Assembly: GCA_003242885.1 (NCBI GenBank)
Contig: QKMZ01000015.1
Location: 124,001 to 188,000, forward strand
From: Candidatus Melainabacteria bacterium
GTDB taxonomy: Bacteria > Cyanobacteriota > Vampirovibrionia > Obscuribacterales > Obscuribacteraceae
Direction: 5' to 3'
DNA length: 64,000 bases
The notes under the pieces were generated by a model. It was not told the origin of the DNA, did not search any database, and saw only the letters and a program-made list of their open reading frames with translations. Shown piece after piece: positions 42,957 to 50,805 of this stretch (positions are counted from its first letter, which is position 1; the number at the start of each line of letters is the position of its first letter). The translations under genes and the position numbers were made by a program.

Positions 42957-43770
42957 TGGCAGGTTCGCCCGACTTGGCCGTGTTTTGAATAAGCAGATGG
43001 ATAGCGCGTCTTGCTTTGTCACCCACTTCTTGTGAGCGCCTTTGCGCGATTGATTCGATGGCGCTGGCAAATGCGTAGAAGCGCTCGATTGGCAAATGCG
43101 TGGCTTTTGGATGTGGTAGAAGGCTGCGCAGATATCCTCGCAGATTATTGCTTTCTTTGTCGCTAAGCGGCTGAATGAGCGATAAAAGCGGGCCCAAGGA
43201 GCGCAACGAAATTAGCGGTGTCGAATAGGTAATCACATTCTTTGAGAGAGCCCGATGGATGAGAACGCATTGCGGCAGTGGTGCTTGTTTGTCACTCGCC
43301 CCCTCCGGGATCTTAACCATTTGATCTGCCCATAGTCCGAAGTCATGCAACAGATCGAAAAGTGAACCAGCTTTCTTGCTCTCCTGACCAACCACGGGGA
43401 GCAAGCCATAAATAAGTGGTCGGGCGTCGCACTTGTCAACGTCTTTTGATACGTTCAGCATCGCGCCTGATAAGGACGAAGCCTTGACCAGCAGTGCAGA
43501 TTCGTTGATCTCTCCAATTCTGCCGGGGGCGAACTCAACTTCCTTAATCGAGTATTCCTGGCAGAGCAAAACGTCTAGCACCGCGTCTCCTACAATGGCG
43601 CCGAATTCGGCAGAGGTGACGTTGCCGGTGACAAAGTAAATCATCACTTTCGGGATGTTTCTGCCAAGCGAGACGTGCAAAATCCCGGTCACCTTTTCCA
43701 GGCTCAAAAACTGCATCACATTGAAGATGGTGCCTTCGCGAACGGATGTGATGTGAAAGTTGATGCCCAC
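42949..43770 (-). CDS. DUF4388 / PATAN-domain protein
   Basis: In the 273 residues, about 10-100 form a DUF4388 (PATAN) domain, with LSLEKVTGILHVSLGRN, VMIYFVTGNVTSAEFG, GDAVLDVLLCQEYSIKEVEFAPG. This domain is common in PatA-like response regulators and motility proteins of cyanobacteria and deltaproteobacteria, where it mediates protein interaction. The rest is helical with no receiver domain. The start is GTG. It overlaps the polysaccharide deacetylase start by eight bases, so the two are translationally coupled. Confidence 0.82.
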   Translation of the reverse strand: MGINFHITSVREGTIFNVMQFLSLEKVTGILHVSLGRNIPKVMIYFVTGNVTSAEFGAIVGDAVLDVLLCQEYSIKEVEFAPGRIGEINESALLVKASSLSGAMLNVSKDVDKCDARPLIYGLLPVVGQESKKAGSLFDLLHDFGLWADQMVKIPEGASDKQAPLPQCVLIHRALSKNVITYSTPLISLRSLGPLLSLIQPLSDKESNNLRGYLRSLLPHPKATHLPIERFYAFASAIESIAQRRSQEVGDKARRAIHLLIQNTAKSGEPANV

Positions 43771-43936
43771 GGATTTGAAATAACCTGGAGGTAGTACCCG
43801 ATTCGAACTTTGAACCGGAACGAAGTCGGAAGCGCTAGGACGTGCTTCTTAAATTATATGCTTCCCGAAATCTAAATGGCAGCAACGCCTTAAACCGTCG
43901 CTCGCTTGAATTTTGAGCACCCAACTAAGGGATGCT

Positions 43937-45604
43937 CTAGCTTGCCGGTTCGAGATTGAGTTTTGCCATCAGCGCTTTGCGAACCACCTCACGGTCATCG
44001 AAGTGGATGGTCTTGTCCGCGAGGATCTGATAAGTCTCGTGCCCTTTGCCGGCAATCAAGATGACGTCTTTCTCGCTTGCGGCCTCAATTGCCATATGAA
44101 TGGCTTGGGAGCGATCCGGCTCGACCTGCACGTCTTTCATTCGTTTGATTCCGGCAAGAATGTCGGCGATTATCTGTTGCGGATCTTCGGTTCGCGGGTT
44201 GTCCGAGGTTACGACGACCTGGTCGGCGAGATTCTCTGCGATTTCACCCATCTGTGGGCGTTTTGAATTATCTCTGTCTCCGCCGCAACCGAAGACTACA
44301 TATAACTTTCCGCCAGAAGGAACGAGCTTTCTGGCTGCTTTGAGAACATTGTCAAGCCCATCCGGAGTATGGGCATAGTCCACGAGACAAAGCGGCTGGG
44401 CAAGGCTTTCGTTCTTAGGTCCAGAGACTCTGACCAGCTCAAAACGTCCAGCCACACCTTCGAATGTTTCGATAGCAGCTTTGAGTTCAGAGCGATCTAT
44501 GCCTTCGTTTAAGCAGATAGCCAGGGCGGCCATTGCATTGTAGACATTGAAAACACCGTTCAAACGCAGATTGATTTCCATAGAACCGGCAGGTGTAGCC
44601 AATTCCAGTCGCGTGCCATTGAAGTCGAAGTCGGCTTTGACGGCGCGAACGTCGGCGTTTTCGTTCCATCCGTAGGTAAGAACGCGGACGGATTTGTCGA
44701 GAGACTTGATGAAGTCCGGAGCCAGAGCGTCATCAAGGTTGATGACTGCAGCTTTGGTATTCTGCACGCTCTCCGACAATTGGCTGAAGAGCAGCCTTTT
44801 CGACTTCCAATAATGGTCCATTGTCTTGTGGAAATCGAGGTGGTCTTGCGTGATATTGGTCAAACAGGCGGACGCGAACTGGCAGCCGTCGACTCTTTTG
44901 AGCGCCAGCGCGTGGCTGGAGACTTCCATTGCCACATGGCTCAAACCGCGCGAAACCATCGATGCCAGCAGTTCTTGCAGGTCGGAGGCTTGCGGCGTGG
45001 TGAACTTCAAATCTTCGTATTGCTTGTCGCCGTCGGCTCTGGTCCAGCGGGCGCCAAGTGTGCCGATCAGTCCTACACGCTTACCAGCCTTCTCGAGCAG
45101 GTGCTCAACCATGTGTGTGGTCGTGGTTTTGCCGTTTGTGCCAGTCACTCCGATGAGACGGAGTTTTGTGGATGGGCGATCGAAGAAATAATCGGAAGCC
45201 TTAGCTAGTGCCAGTCTTACATCCGGCACAACAGCAAAAGGCGCCGCAAGAGACTTCTCGTCCGATGGGCGCTTCTCGGTAATTATTAGAGCCGCGCCTT
45301 TCTTCAGCGCGTCTTGAATGAAGGTGTTACCGTCTTGTTTTTGACCTTCGATGCAGAAGAATGCATCGCCAGGAGCTACATGACGAGAGTCATAACGGAC
45401 ACCTTTAATCTGATCTGCTCTCTGTGCTTCCGGTCCTGCGTTCAAGACCGAAACTTCGCCCGCGAGGGACGTCTTCAACTGTGAAAGAAAATCATCCAGC
45501 GGCTTTGCTGCTGGCTCAGTCTGTTGCGTCAACAAGTTATCGCCCGAATTTTGAAACTGTAGAGGCGGCCTGCGCTGCCATAATGCGGGAGCAGTCGGCT
45601 CCAC
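43937..45604 (-). CDS. murE: UDP-MurNAc-tripeptide synthetase MurE (DAP-adding type)
   Basis: The 555-residue product has the Mur ligase order. The N-terminal UDP-binding domain has GVRYDSRHVAPGDAFFC. The ATP site is VTGTNGKTTTTHMVEHLL. FTTPQASDLQELL and AMEVSSHALALKRVDG follow, and DNPRTEDPQQII is the DNPR motif of meso-diaminopimelate-adding enzymes. It adds the third residue to UDP-MurNAc-L-Ala-D-Glu in the cytoplasm. The chain is about 55 residues longer than usual at the N terminus, so the GTG at 45604 may be early. It starts only 11 bases after rpmA. Confidence 0.93.
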   Translation of the reverse strand: MEPTAPALWQRRPPLQFQNSGDNLLTQQTEPAAKPLDDFLSQLKTSLAGEVSVLNAGPEAQRADQIKGVRYDSRHVAPGDAFFCIEGQKQDGNTFIQDALKKGAALIITEKRPSDEKSLAAPFAVVPDVRLALAKASDYFFDRPSTKLRLIGVTGTNGKTTTTHMVEHLLEKAGKRVGLIGTLGARWTRADGDKQYEDLKFTTPQASDLQELLASMVSRGLSHVAMEVSSHALALKRVDGCQFASACLTNITQDHLDFHKTMDHYWKSKRLLFSQLSESVQNTKAAVINLDDALAPDFIKSLDKSVRVLTYGWNENADVRAVKADFDFNGTRLELATPAGSMEINLRLNGVFNVYNAMAALAICLNEGIDRSELKAAIETFEGVAGRFELVRVSGPKNESLAQPLCLVDYAHTPDGLDNVLKAARKLVPSGGKLYVVFGCGGDRDNSKRPQMGEIAENLADQVVVTSDNPRTEDPQQIIADILAGIKRMKDVQVEPDRSQAIHMAIEAASEKDVILIAGKGHETYQILADKTIHFDDREVVRKALMAKLNLEPAS

Positions 45605-45615
45605 TACATCAATAT

Positions 45616-45867
45616 CTATACAGGGTAAACGGAGATTAGTTGACGTCCGCGTTGTGCTTCGAATTTGACCACGCCGTCAGCTACTGCGTACAGCGAATCG
45701 TCTCCTGCTACTCTGACGTTGGCGCCTGGATGAAAGCGGGTTCCGCGTTGTCTGACGAGAATGTTGCCGGCAGTTACCAATTCGCCGCCGTATCTCTTAA
45801 CACCAAGGCGCTTGGGCTGACTATCGCGCCCGTTTCTTGTCGAACCTGCCCCTTTTTTATGTGCCAT
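45616..45867 (-). CDS. rpmA: 50S ribosomal protein L27
   Basis: The 83-residue product, [17 protein letters not shown] then [19 protein letters not shown], is a standard L27. The N terminus lacks the extra segment that some Firmicutes cleave off. L27 sits near the peptidyl-transferase centre of the 50S subunit. It lies 47 bases after rplU, which is the usual order. Downstream is murE rather than the common obg gene. Confidence 0.97.
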   Translation of the reverse strand: MAHKKGAGSTRNGRDSQPKRLGVKRYGGELVTAGNILVRQRGTRFHPGANVRVAGDDSLYAVADGVVKFEAQRGRQLISVYPV

Positions 45868-45914
45868 GACAAATCACCTTTGTTATGTGTCCTAATCAAC
45901 TTCGCTCGAAGTGA

Positions 45915-46370
45915 TTACTCTGCTTTCTTCTTAGCTGCTGGTTTCTCTGCTGCTTTTGCCTTTGCTTCTTTCTTCGGCTCGGCTTTGGCTTTTGCCTCTT
46001 TCTTAGGCTCTGCTTTGGCTTTCTTCGATTGTTCGTCAGCTTTGGCAAGTTCCTTATCGTTCAATTTAATCGACTCAATAAGGATTCGTGTGTAGTGTTG
46101 GCGGTGACCCTGTTTCTTACGGGTGCCTTTCTTTGGCTTCATGTGATAGACGATGATCTTCTTGTTCTTATCGTGACCAAGAATTTTGCCTTCCACTTTG
46201 GCGCCTTCGATGAAAGGCTTGCCTACCGTGGACTTGTCGCCATCTACGAGCATCAAAACGTGCTCAAATACAAATTTGTCGCCAGCCTTGCCGTCAGTCA
46301 AATCGACGTCTACAAAGCGGCCCGCTTCCAATTGAAATTGCCTTCCCGAGGCTTCTACGATGGCAAACAT
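45915..46370 (-). CDS. rplU: 50S ribosomal protein L21 with Lys/Ala/Glu tail
   Basis: The track begins at TTG 46382. ATG 46370, with GGAG six bases upstream, fits the normal L21 start (MFAIVEASGRQFQLEAG), giving 151 residues. The L21 core ends near residue 110 (GHRQHYTRILIESI). About 40 further residues repeat KAEPKKEAKAKA and are absent from standard L21 (about 103 residues). The tail is basic and likely disordered. L21 binds 23S rRNA. Confidence 0.95.
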   Translation of the reverse strand: MFAIVEASGRQFQLEAGRFVDVDLTDGKAGDKFVFEHVLMLVDGDKSTVGKPFIEGAKVEGKILGHDKNKKIIVYHMKPKKGTRKKQGHRQHYTRILIESIKLNDKELAKADEQSKKAKAEPKKEAKAKAEPKKEAKAKAAEKPAAKKKAE

Positions 46371-46382
46371 TGTCGTCTCCAA

Positions 46383-46783
46383 ATCTTGTACTCGGCTATA
46401 TTTCCGAGCAATTCGTTTAGTTCACTGTCTTTTTAGCGGGCAGCATTTATGCCGCCCCTACAGGTAAAAGATCGCCCCAACATTTAAGTGGGCGTAACGC
46501 CGTGTGCCCCATTCGGGGACTCGGGCGACGTGCAATAGTACCAAATATAAATTGTGTCGTCCAAACTTACGTAAATTGTCTTAAGCTTTATGTGATGGAC
46601 TGTTGCGTGAGGAGCGGAGATTCTTTTGCTGCGGCAGGGAGGAAAACCTGTCTGAGTCTGGCTTTTGGTATGTTTGAGAAAAACGCGGAAAGGTCGCATA
46701 ATGAAAGGCTTTTCACCAGCCCATCTTAATAAACAGACTCCGCCCGGCGATAGACTTTAGGTAGATAAGAGGACGGGACACCA
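46383..46783. other. 401-base divergent region upstream of rplU
   Basis: It should hold the rplU-rpmA-murE promoter. It contains a family B palindrome (46437-46458). A 71-residue minus ORF (46484-46699) has no Shine-Dalgarno or family features and is not accepted. No r-protein leader structure was recognised by eye. Confidence 0.45.
46437..46458. repeat. palindromic intergenic repeat, family B copy 2
   Basis: The arms GGGCAGCA and TGCCGCCC flank TTTA. The element is the reverse complement of 14210-14231 with one mismatch in 22. It lies about 70 bases before the rplU start. Confidence 0.7.
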
Positions 46784-46993
46784 ATGAGCGAAGGCAACGA
46801 AGCCGAACTGGGCAGAAGCAAGTACGGTTCAACACCGCAAGAGCATTTGCGGCACCTTTTAACGATTGGATGGAGTACAAAAAGTCCTCTAATACTTAAG
46901 TACGTTGCCGAGAATCGGCTGCAGCGAGAGCTTTCTGAATGGCAGGAGCTCGAGACTGCCGCTTCCGCAGCCAAAACGTCTTCCAAGAAATAA
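46784..46993 (+). CDS. small soluble protein of unknown function
   Basis: A 69-residue ORF, MSEGNEAELGRSKYGSTPQ then LRHLLTIGWSTKSPLILKYVAENRLQREL. It is amphipathic and helical with an Ala/Ser/Lys tail. A GAGGACGGGAC stretch ends six bases before the ATG. It sits about 110 bases ahead of the peroxiredoxin gene on the same strand. No family is recognised. The composition and Shine-Dalgarno make it more likely real than not. Confidence 0.5.
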   Translation: MSEGNEAELGRSKYGSTPQEHLRHLLTIGWSTKSPLILKYVAENRLQRELSEWQELETAASAAKTSSKK

Positions 46994-46998
46994 AGAGT

Positions 46999-47026
46999 GA
47001 AATTGCATCAATAATTGTGCAATTTC
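46999..47026. promoter_or_regulatory. perfect inverted repeat upstream of the peroxiredoxin gene
   Basis: GAAATTGCA (46999-47007) and TGCAATTTC (47018-47026) are perfect inverted repeats with a ten-base spacer, about 82 bases before the peroxiredoxin ATG. The size and spacing suit a dimeric regulator operator. It follows the small ORF and has no T-run, so a terminator is less likely. Confidence 0.4.
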
Positions 47027-47107
47027 CATTAAACATTTTAAGGATCTCGGCAGATGCTAATAAAATTGCCGGACTGATTCCCAAGCTTTTTTGGAGTGAT
47101 TGCGTCT

Positions 47108-47647
47108 ATGTTGCAAGTTGGAAAAAGAGCTCCCGACTTTGATATGCCCTCGACCAAGGACATGAAAGGTCTCAAAGAGAACGTACGTTTGGCCGATTAC
47201 AAAGGCAAATGGCTCGTCGTTTTCTTCTACCCCCTGGATTTCACGTTCGTTTGCCCGACTGAAATCACCGCATTTGATAAGAGATACGACGAGTTCAAGA
47301 AAGCCGGCGCTGAAATCCTGGCTATCTCGACCGATAGCGTATACAGCCACCGCGCTTGGATCCAAACCCCTGAAGACAAAGGTGGACTGGGCCCAATCAA
47401 ATTCGTCTTGGCTTCCGACATCACCAAAGATGTTAGCCGCGACTTCGGCGTATTGATGGAAGACAAAGGCATCGCATTGCGCGGTCTCTTCATCATCGAT
47501 CCAGATGGCAACCTCCAATATCAAGTTGTCCACAGCCTCAACATCGGACGTTCGGTTGACGAAACTTTGAGAGTTCTCGAAGCACTCAAGACCGGCGGAC
47601 TTTGCGGCGCTGACTGGAAGCCAGGCCAAAAGCCACTCACCGTTTAA
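47108..47647 (+). CDS. 2-Cys peroxiredoxin (AhpC/TSA family)
   Basis: ATG 47108 gives 179 residues; the track GTG 47096 overlaps the Shine-Dalgarno. The peroxidatic Cys is in DFTFVCPTE (about residue 49) and the resolving Cys in GGLCGADW (about 166), the typical 2-Cys pattern. Other family blocks are FYPLDFTF, SVYSHRAWIQTP and RGLFIIDPDG. It reduces H2O2 and alkyl hydroperoxides in the cytosol with thioredoxin or AhpF-type reductants. A strong terminator follows, so it is a single transcript. Confidence 0.95.
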   Translation: MLQVGKRAPDFDMPSTKDMKGLKENVRLADYKGKWLVVFFYPLDFTFVCPTEITAFDKRYDEFKKAGAEILAISTDSVYSHRAWIQTPEDKGGLGPIKFVLASDITKDVSRDFGVLMEDKGIALRGLFIIDPDGNLQYQVVHSLNIGRSVDETLRVLEALKTGGLCGADWKPGQKPLTV

Positions 47648-47668
47648 TCACGGCGAATCGAAAAATTT

Positions 47669-47704
47669 ACGGACCGCTCCCTTTGGGGCGGTCTGTTTTT
47701 TTTC
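47669..47704 (+). terminator. strong intrinsic terminator after the peroxiredoxin gene
   Basis: ACGGACCGCTCC pairs with GGGGCGGTCTGT (12 pairs with wobbles) around CTTT, followed by TTTTTTTT. It starts 22 bases past the stop. Confidence 0.95.
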
Positions 47705-47755
47705 GAGCCTTCTAGCCTTCTAGTGAATGGTAACTTCGTTTCTTCTTAAGGGGGA

Positions 47756-47774
47756 GACGCCATGCGTCGACCGG
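47756..47774. repeat. 19-base palindromic repeat, family C copy 2
   Basis: The stem GACGC-CAT-GCGTC is followed by GACCGG and is identical to 39113-39131 over 19 bases. Both copies are intergenic, next to other palindromes. Confidence 0.7.
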
Positions 47775-48012
47775 TCTTGAGTTTGTAGGGTGATGACATG
47801 CATCGCCCGTGCGGCTGCCGAGAACGGCATAACCCGTTTGAACTGGCGGAGAATGGCTTCGCAACAGTTAAATTACCTGCGACTTCTGCACTTAGAGCGA
47901 TACAATAATCATTCGTAATCTGATGTAGTGGGTGCGAACTTCCCATTTGCATCGAGGGTCTGTCACTTGCCGTGCAAACCCGAGTCCGAGCTAAGAGCTA
48001 AAGGAGGTTCTG

Positions 48013-48492
48013 ATGCCACTTCGTATGGACGCTGCCCTGCCTTCGATTGAAGGCGGTACCGAGTGGTTTAATAGCCCACCGATCAAGAACGATGAGTTGA
48101 AAGGTGTACCTGTCCTTATCCATTTCTGGGCAATCAGCTGCGGCATTTGCAAAGAATCTCTGCCGGAAATTTCCGGTTGGCTCGACAAATATGGCAGTAA
48201 AGGTTTGAAGATAGTATCCGTGCATATGCCAAGGCAAGAATCGGATACCAACATTGATGCGGTTAAAGAAGCCATCAATGAGTACGAAGTGAAACAACCT
48301 TGCGTTGTAGACAACTGGCATGAAATCACTGACGGATTTGAAAACAAGTACGTCCCCGCGTTCTACCTCTTTGATGAAGAAGGAAAGATGCGTCAATTCA
48401 ATGCTGGTGAGAAAGCAGCTAAGCTCGTCGAATCGGCAATCGAAAGAGTAATCAACGCATACACAGAGAAAAAAGAAGGCGCTAAAGCATAG
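48013..48492 (+). CDS. thioredoxin-like (TlpA/AhpC-fold) protein
   Basis: The 159-residue product has a redox motif Cys43-Gly-Ile-Cys46 within LIHFWAISCGICKESLPEISGW, the later cis-Pro block YVPAFYLFDEEGKM, and a helical C terminus. The fold is that of TlpA/ResA-type proteins, but there is no signal peptide or anchor, so it should act in the cytoplasm. AAAGGAGG with six-base spacing gives a strong start. hemL follows after 32 bases, which suggests an operon. The partner protein is unknown. Confidence 0.88.
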   Translation: MPLRMDAALPSIEGGTEWFNSPPIKNDELKGVPVLIHFWAISCGICKESLPEISGWLDKYGSKGLKIVSVHMPRQESDTNIDAVKEAINEYEVKQPCVVDNWHEITDGFENKYVPAFYLFDEEGKMRQFNAGEKAAKLVESAIERVINAYTEKKEGAKA

Positions 48493-48524
48493 CGCTTTCC
48501 AACCCAAATCACCGAGGGACAAAA

Positions 48525-49808
48525 ATGTCTACAGCAACAGTAATGAGCCGTTCTAAGCAGTTAGCGAAAAGAGCGGAAGTAGTAATCCCCGGTGGAGTGA
48601 ATTCGCCTGCGCGTGCGCTGAAGGCGGTCGGTGCCGATCCTATTTACTTCGACCATGCCGATGGACCCTATCTATTTGATGTCGATGGAAATCGCTTTAT
48701 CGACTATGTTTGCTCTTGGGGTCCGATGATTCTTGGACATTGCCATCCTAGAGTTCTCGAAGCTATCGAGTCTACGCTTGCCCACGGAACCAGTTTTGGT
48801 GCCCCTTGCCGACAGGAAGTAGAGATGGCCGAATTGGTCTGTCAGCTCATTCCTTCGATCGAAATGGTGCGCATGGTCAATTCAGGAACTGAAGCGACCA
48901 TGTCGGCAATCCGCGTGGCAAGAGCTTTCACAAAGCGCGACATGATTGTCAAATTTGAAGGCTGCTATCACGGACATGGTGATTCGTTCCTCGCAAAAGC
49001 AGGCTCCGGATTAGCGACTCTCGGCATCAGTAGCTGCCCGGGTGTTCCCGAGGAAGCAACCAAGCTGACCATCACTGTTCCTTTTAACGACCTCGACGCC
49101 GTCAAAAAGGTGTTCAAAGAACACAGCAAAGAAATTGCTGCAGTAATTTTGGAACCAGTCGTCGGCAATGCAGGATTGATTCTTCCTCAAGATGGATTCC
49201 TCAAGGGCTTGAGAGATATCACCGAGAAAGAAGGCGCTCTATTGATCTTCGACGAAGTCATGACCGGCTTCAGAGTTGCTCTTGGTGGCGCTCAAGCGAG
49301 ATATGAAATCAAGCCTGACCTGACGACGCTGGGCAAGATCATCGGTGGCGGACTGCCGGTAGGTGCATATGGCGGGCGCAAAGACATCATGAAAATGATT
49401 GCTCCAAGCGGTTCTGTTTATCAAGCCGGCACGTTGTCCGGCAATCCGCTCGCGATGGCGGCTGGGCTTGCTCAACTGAAGATGCTGCAACAGCCGGAGA
49501 CTTACGTAAAGCTCAACAACAAAACAGAGCTTCTCGCAAAAGGTCTAACCGCAATCGCTGAGAAAAAAGGCGGTATGAGAGTTCAATACATCACAGGTAT
49601 GATCACGGTCTTCTTCACTGACAAAGAAGTCGTTGATTTTGAAACGGCGAAGAAGAGCGACACCGAAAAGTTCGCCAAAGTCTGGCGCAAGCTGGCTGAG
49701 AAGGGCATTTACTGGCCGCCATCGCAGTTTGAAGCTGCTTTTGTTTCAACTGTACATTCGACCAAGGACATTGAAGAAACCCTCAAAGCCTTTGAAGAAT
49801 CAGTATAG
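48525..49808 (+). CDS. hemL: glutamate-1-semialdehyde 2,1-aminomutase
   Basis: The 427-residue product carries the HemL signature: VNSPARALKAVG, NRFIDYVCSWGPMILGHCHP, FEGCYHGHGDSFLAKAGSG, LIFDEVMTGFRVALGGAQARY, and the PLP Lys in TTLGKIIGGGLPVGAYGG. It makes 5-aminolevulinate from glutamate-1-semialdehyde in the C5 pathway of tetrapyrrole synthesis. The length is standard. GAGGGAC precedes the ATG. hemA is not in the window. Confidence 0.96.
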   Translation: MSTATVMSRSKQLAKRAEVVIPGGVNSPARALKAVGADPIYFDHADGPYLFDVDGNRFIDYVCSWGPMILGHCHPRVLEAIESTLAHGTSFGAPCRQEVEMAELVCQLIPSIEMVRMVNSGTEATMSAIRVARAFTKRDMIVKFEGCYHGHGDSFLAKAGSGLATLGISSCPGVPEEATKLTITVPFNDLDAVKKVFKEHSKEIAAVILEPVVGNAGLILPQDGFLKGLRDITEKEGALLIFDEVMTGFRVALGGAQARYEIKPDLTTLGKIIGGGLPVGAYGGRKDIMKMIAPSGSVYQAGTLSGNPLAMAAGLAQLKMLQQPETYVKLNNKTELLAKGLTAIAEKKGGMRVQYITGMITVFFTDKEVVDFETAKKSDTEKFAKVWRKLAEKGIYWPPSQFEAAFVSTVHSTKDIEETLKAFEESV

Positions 49809-49844
49809 TTCCAGCGACTTTATTAAGTTTCAATTCCTTTGAGT

Positions 49845-50576
49845 TTATCCCCTTTGCCTGCTCGCCATTGCGTAGGCGAGGGTAACTGCGTTGACGCTTA
49901 GCGCGCCGTTGTTCAGCAGTTCGCCGGCGCAAGCGGATAGCGTAGCTCCTGATGTGAGCAAGTCGTCCACAAGGATGATGTGCTGTCCTTCGCAATATTT
50001 GCGGTTGGCTTGAAACGCTCCTTGAACGTTTGTTTTCCTCTCCTTCTTTTTCAGCTGATGTTGTGTGGCTGTTGCTTTTGTTCGTGTCAGCAAGCGCGTA
50101 TCAATGCGAATATCGTGCTTGTATGCAAGTGGGTTTGCTAATAATTCTGCCTGATTGAAACCGCGCTTTACCATGCGCTTCCAGTGCAAAGGAACAGGCA
50201 CGAGAATGCAGTTTTTCACTCTCACCATTTTGCTCAAGTCGTCTAGCGCTTGGTCTAGGAAGATCGAAAGGTCTTCCGTAACAAGCCGGTCGTCATCATA
50301 TTTCAGGTGATAAAGCATCTTCTTGAGTGGACCGTGATAAGGTAAACGGCTTGCCACCAAAAGTGGTGCCATATCCTCTATGTTTACGATCTTCAGCGAT
50401 GATGGTTCAAGTTCTAGTTTGAAAAAACAGCTGTCGCACAAGGTCGTTCGGTTTAATTCCTTCCAGCGTTTGGGACCACTGAGAAAGCCGACCAAATCAA
50501 CCTTCAGCTCTTCACTGCAAACCCGGCATTTTTCTTGGCAGAGCGCGAATGAGAAGGCATTGAATAACACCTGCAC
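49845..50576 (-). CDS. ComF-family phosphoribosyltransferase-like protein
   Basis: In the 243 residues, N-terminal cysteines CRVC and TLCDSC could bind zinc. The middle has LLVASRLPYHGPLKKMLYHLKYDDD and LVPVPLHWKRMVKRGFNQAELLA. The PRPP-type site is HIILVDDLLTSGATL. This matches ComF/GntX proteins. ComF is required for DNA uptake in naturally competent bacteria, but many members have no tested role. The GTG start has GGAGGTGA four bases away. It is convergent with hemL and divergent from the next gene. Confidence 0.9.
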   Translation of the reverse strand: MQVLFNAFSFALCQEKCRVCSEELKVDLVGFLSGPKRWKELNRTTLCDSCFFKLELEPSSLKIVNIEDMAPLLVASRLPYHGPLKKMLYHLKYDDDRLVTEDLSIFLDQALDDLSKMVRVKNCILVPVPLHWKRMVKRGFNQAELLANPLAYKHDIRIDTRLLTRTKATATQHQLKKKERKTNVQGAFQANRKYCEGQHIILVDDLLTSGATLSACAGELLNNGALSVNAVTLAYAMASRQRG

Positions 50577-50805
50577 AAAATCACCTCCCTTTGAAGGATG
50601 GTTTTTCTAGTTCAAAGTTGTCTCCAAATAGGACAAATTTTGGGGACAAGTAATTAGACGATTCGTTCAAACAAAAAGTTCAATCGATCTCAAATAGTTT
50701 CAATCACTTTCGCGATTTACATTGTTTACTTCAAAAATGGGCTAAAACCCAAACAGGGGCTAAGATAAGGCGTTCGCAACCCCGTCTCGGCAATCGGTGA
50801 CCACC

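Larger units (their letters stand above)
47648..48012. other. 365-base intergenic region with terminator and palindromes
   Basis: After the terminator come GACGCCATGCGTCGACCGG (47756-47774), an exact copy of 39113-39131, and a second palindrome GGGTGATG/CATCGCCC (47789-47808). The thioredoxin-like gene then has AAAGGAGG before its ATG. Nothing else is seen. Confidence 0.6.

Noticed and set aside
46484-46699. 71-residue minus ORF before rplU
   Set aside because: There is no Shine-Dalgarno, the composition is mixed, and it lies in the promoter region of rplU.
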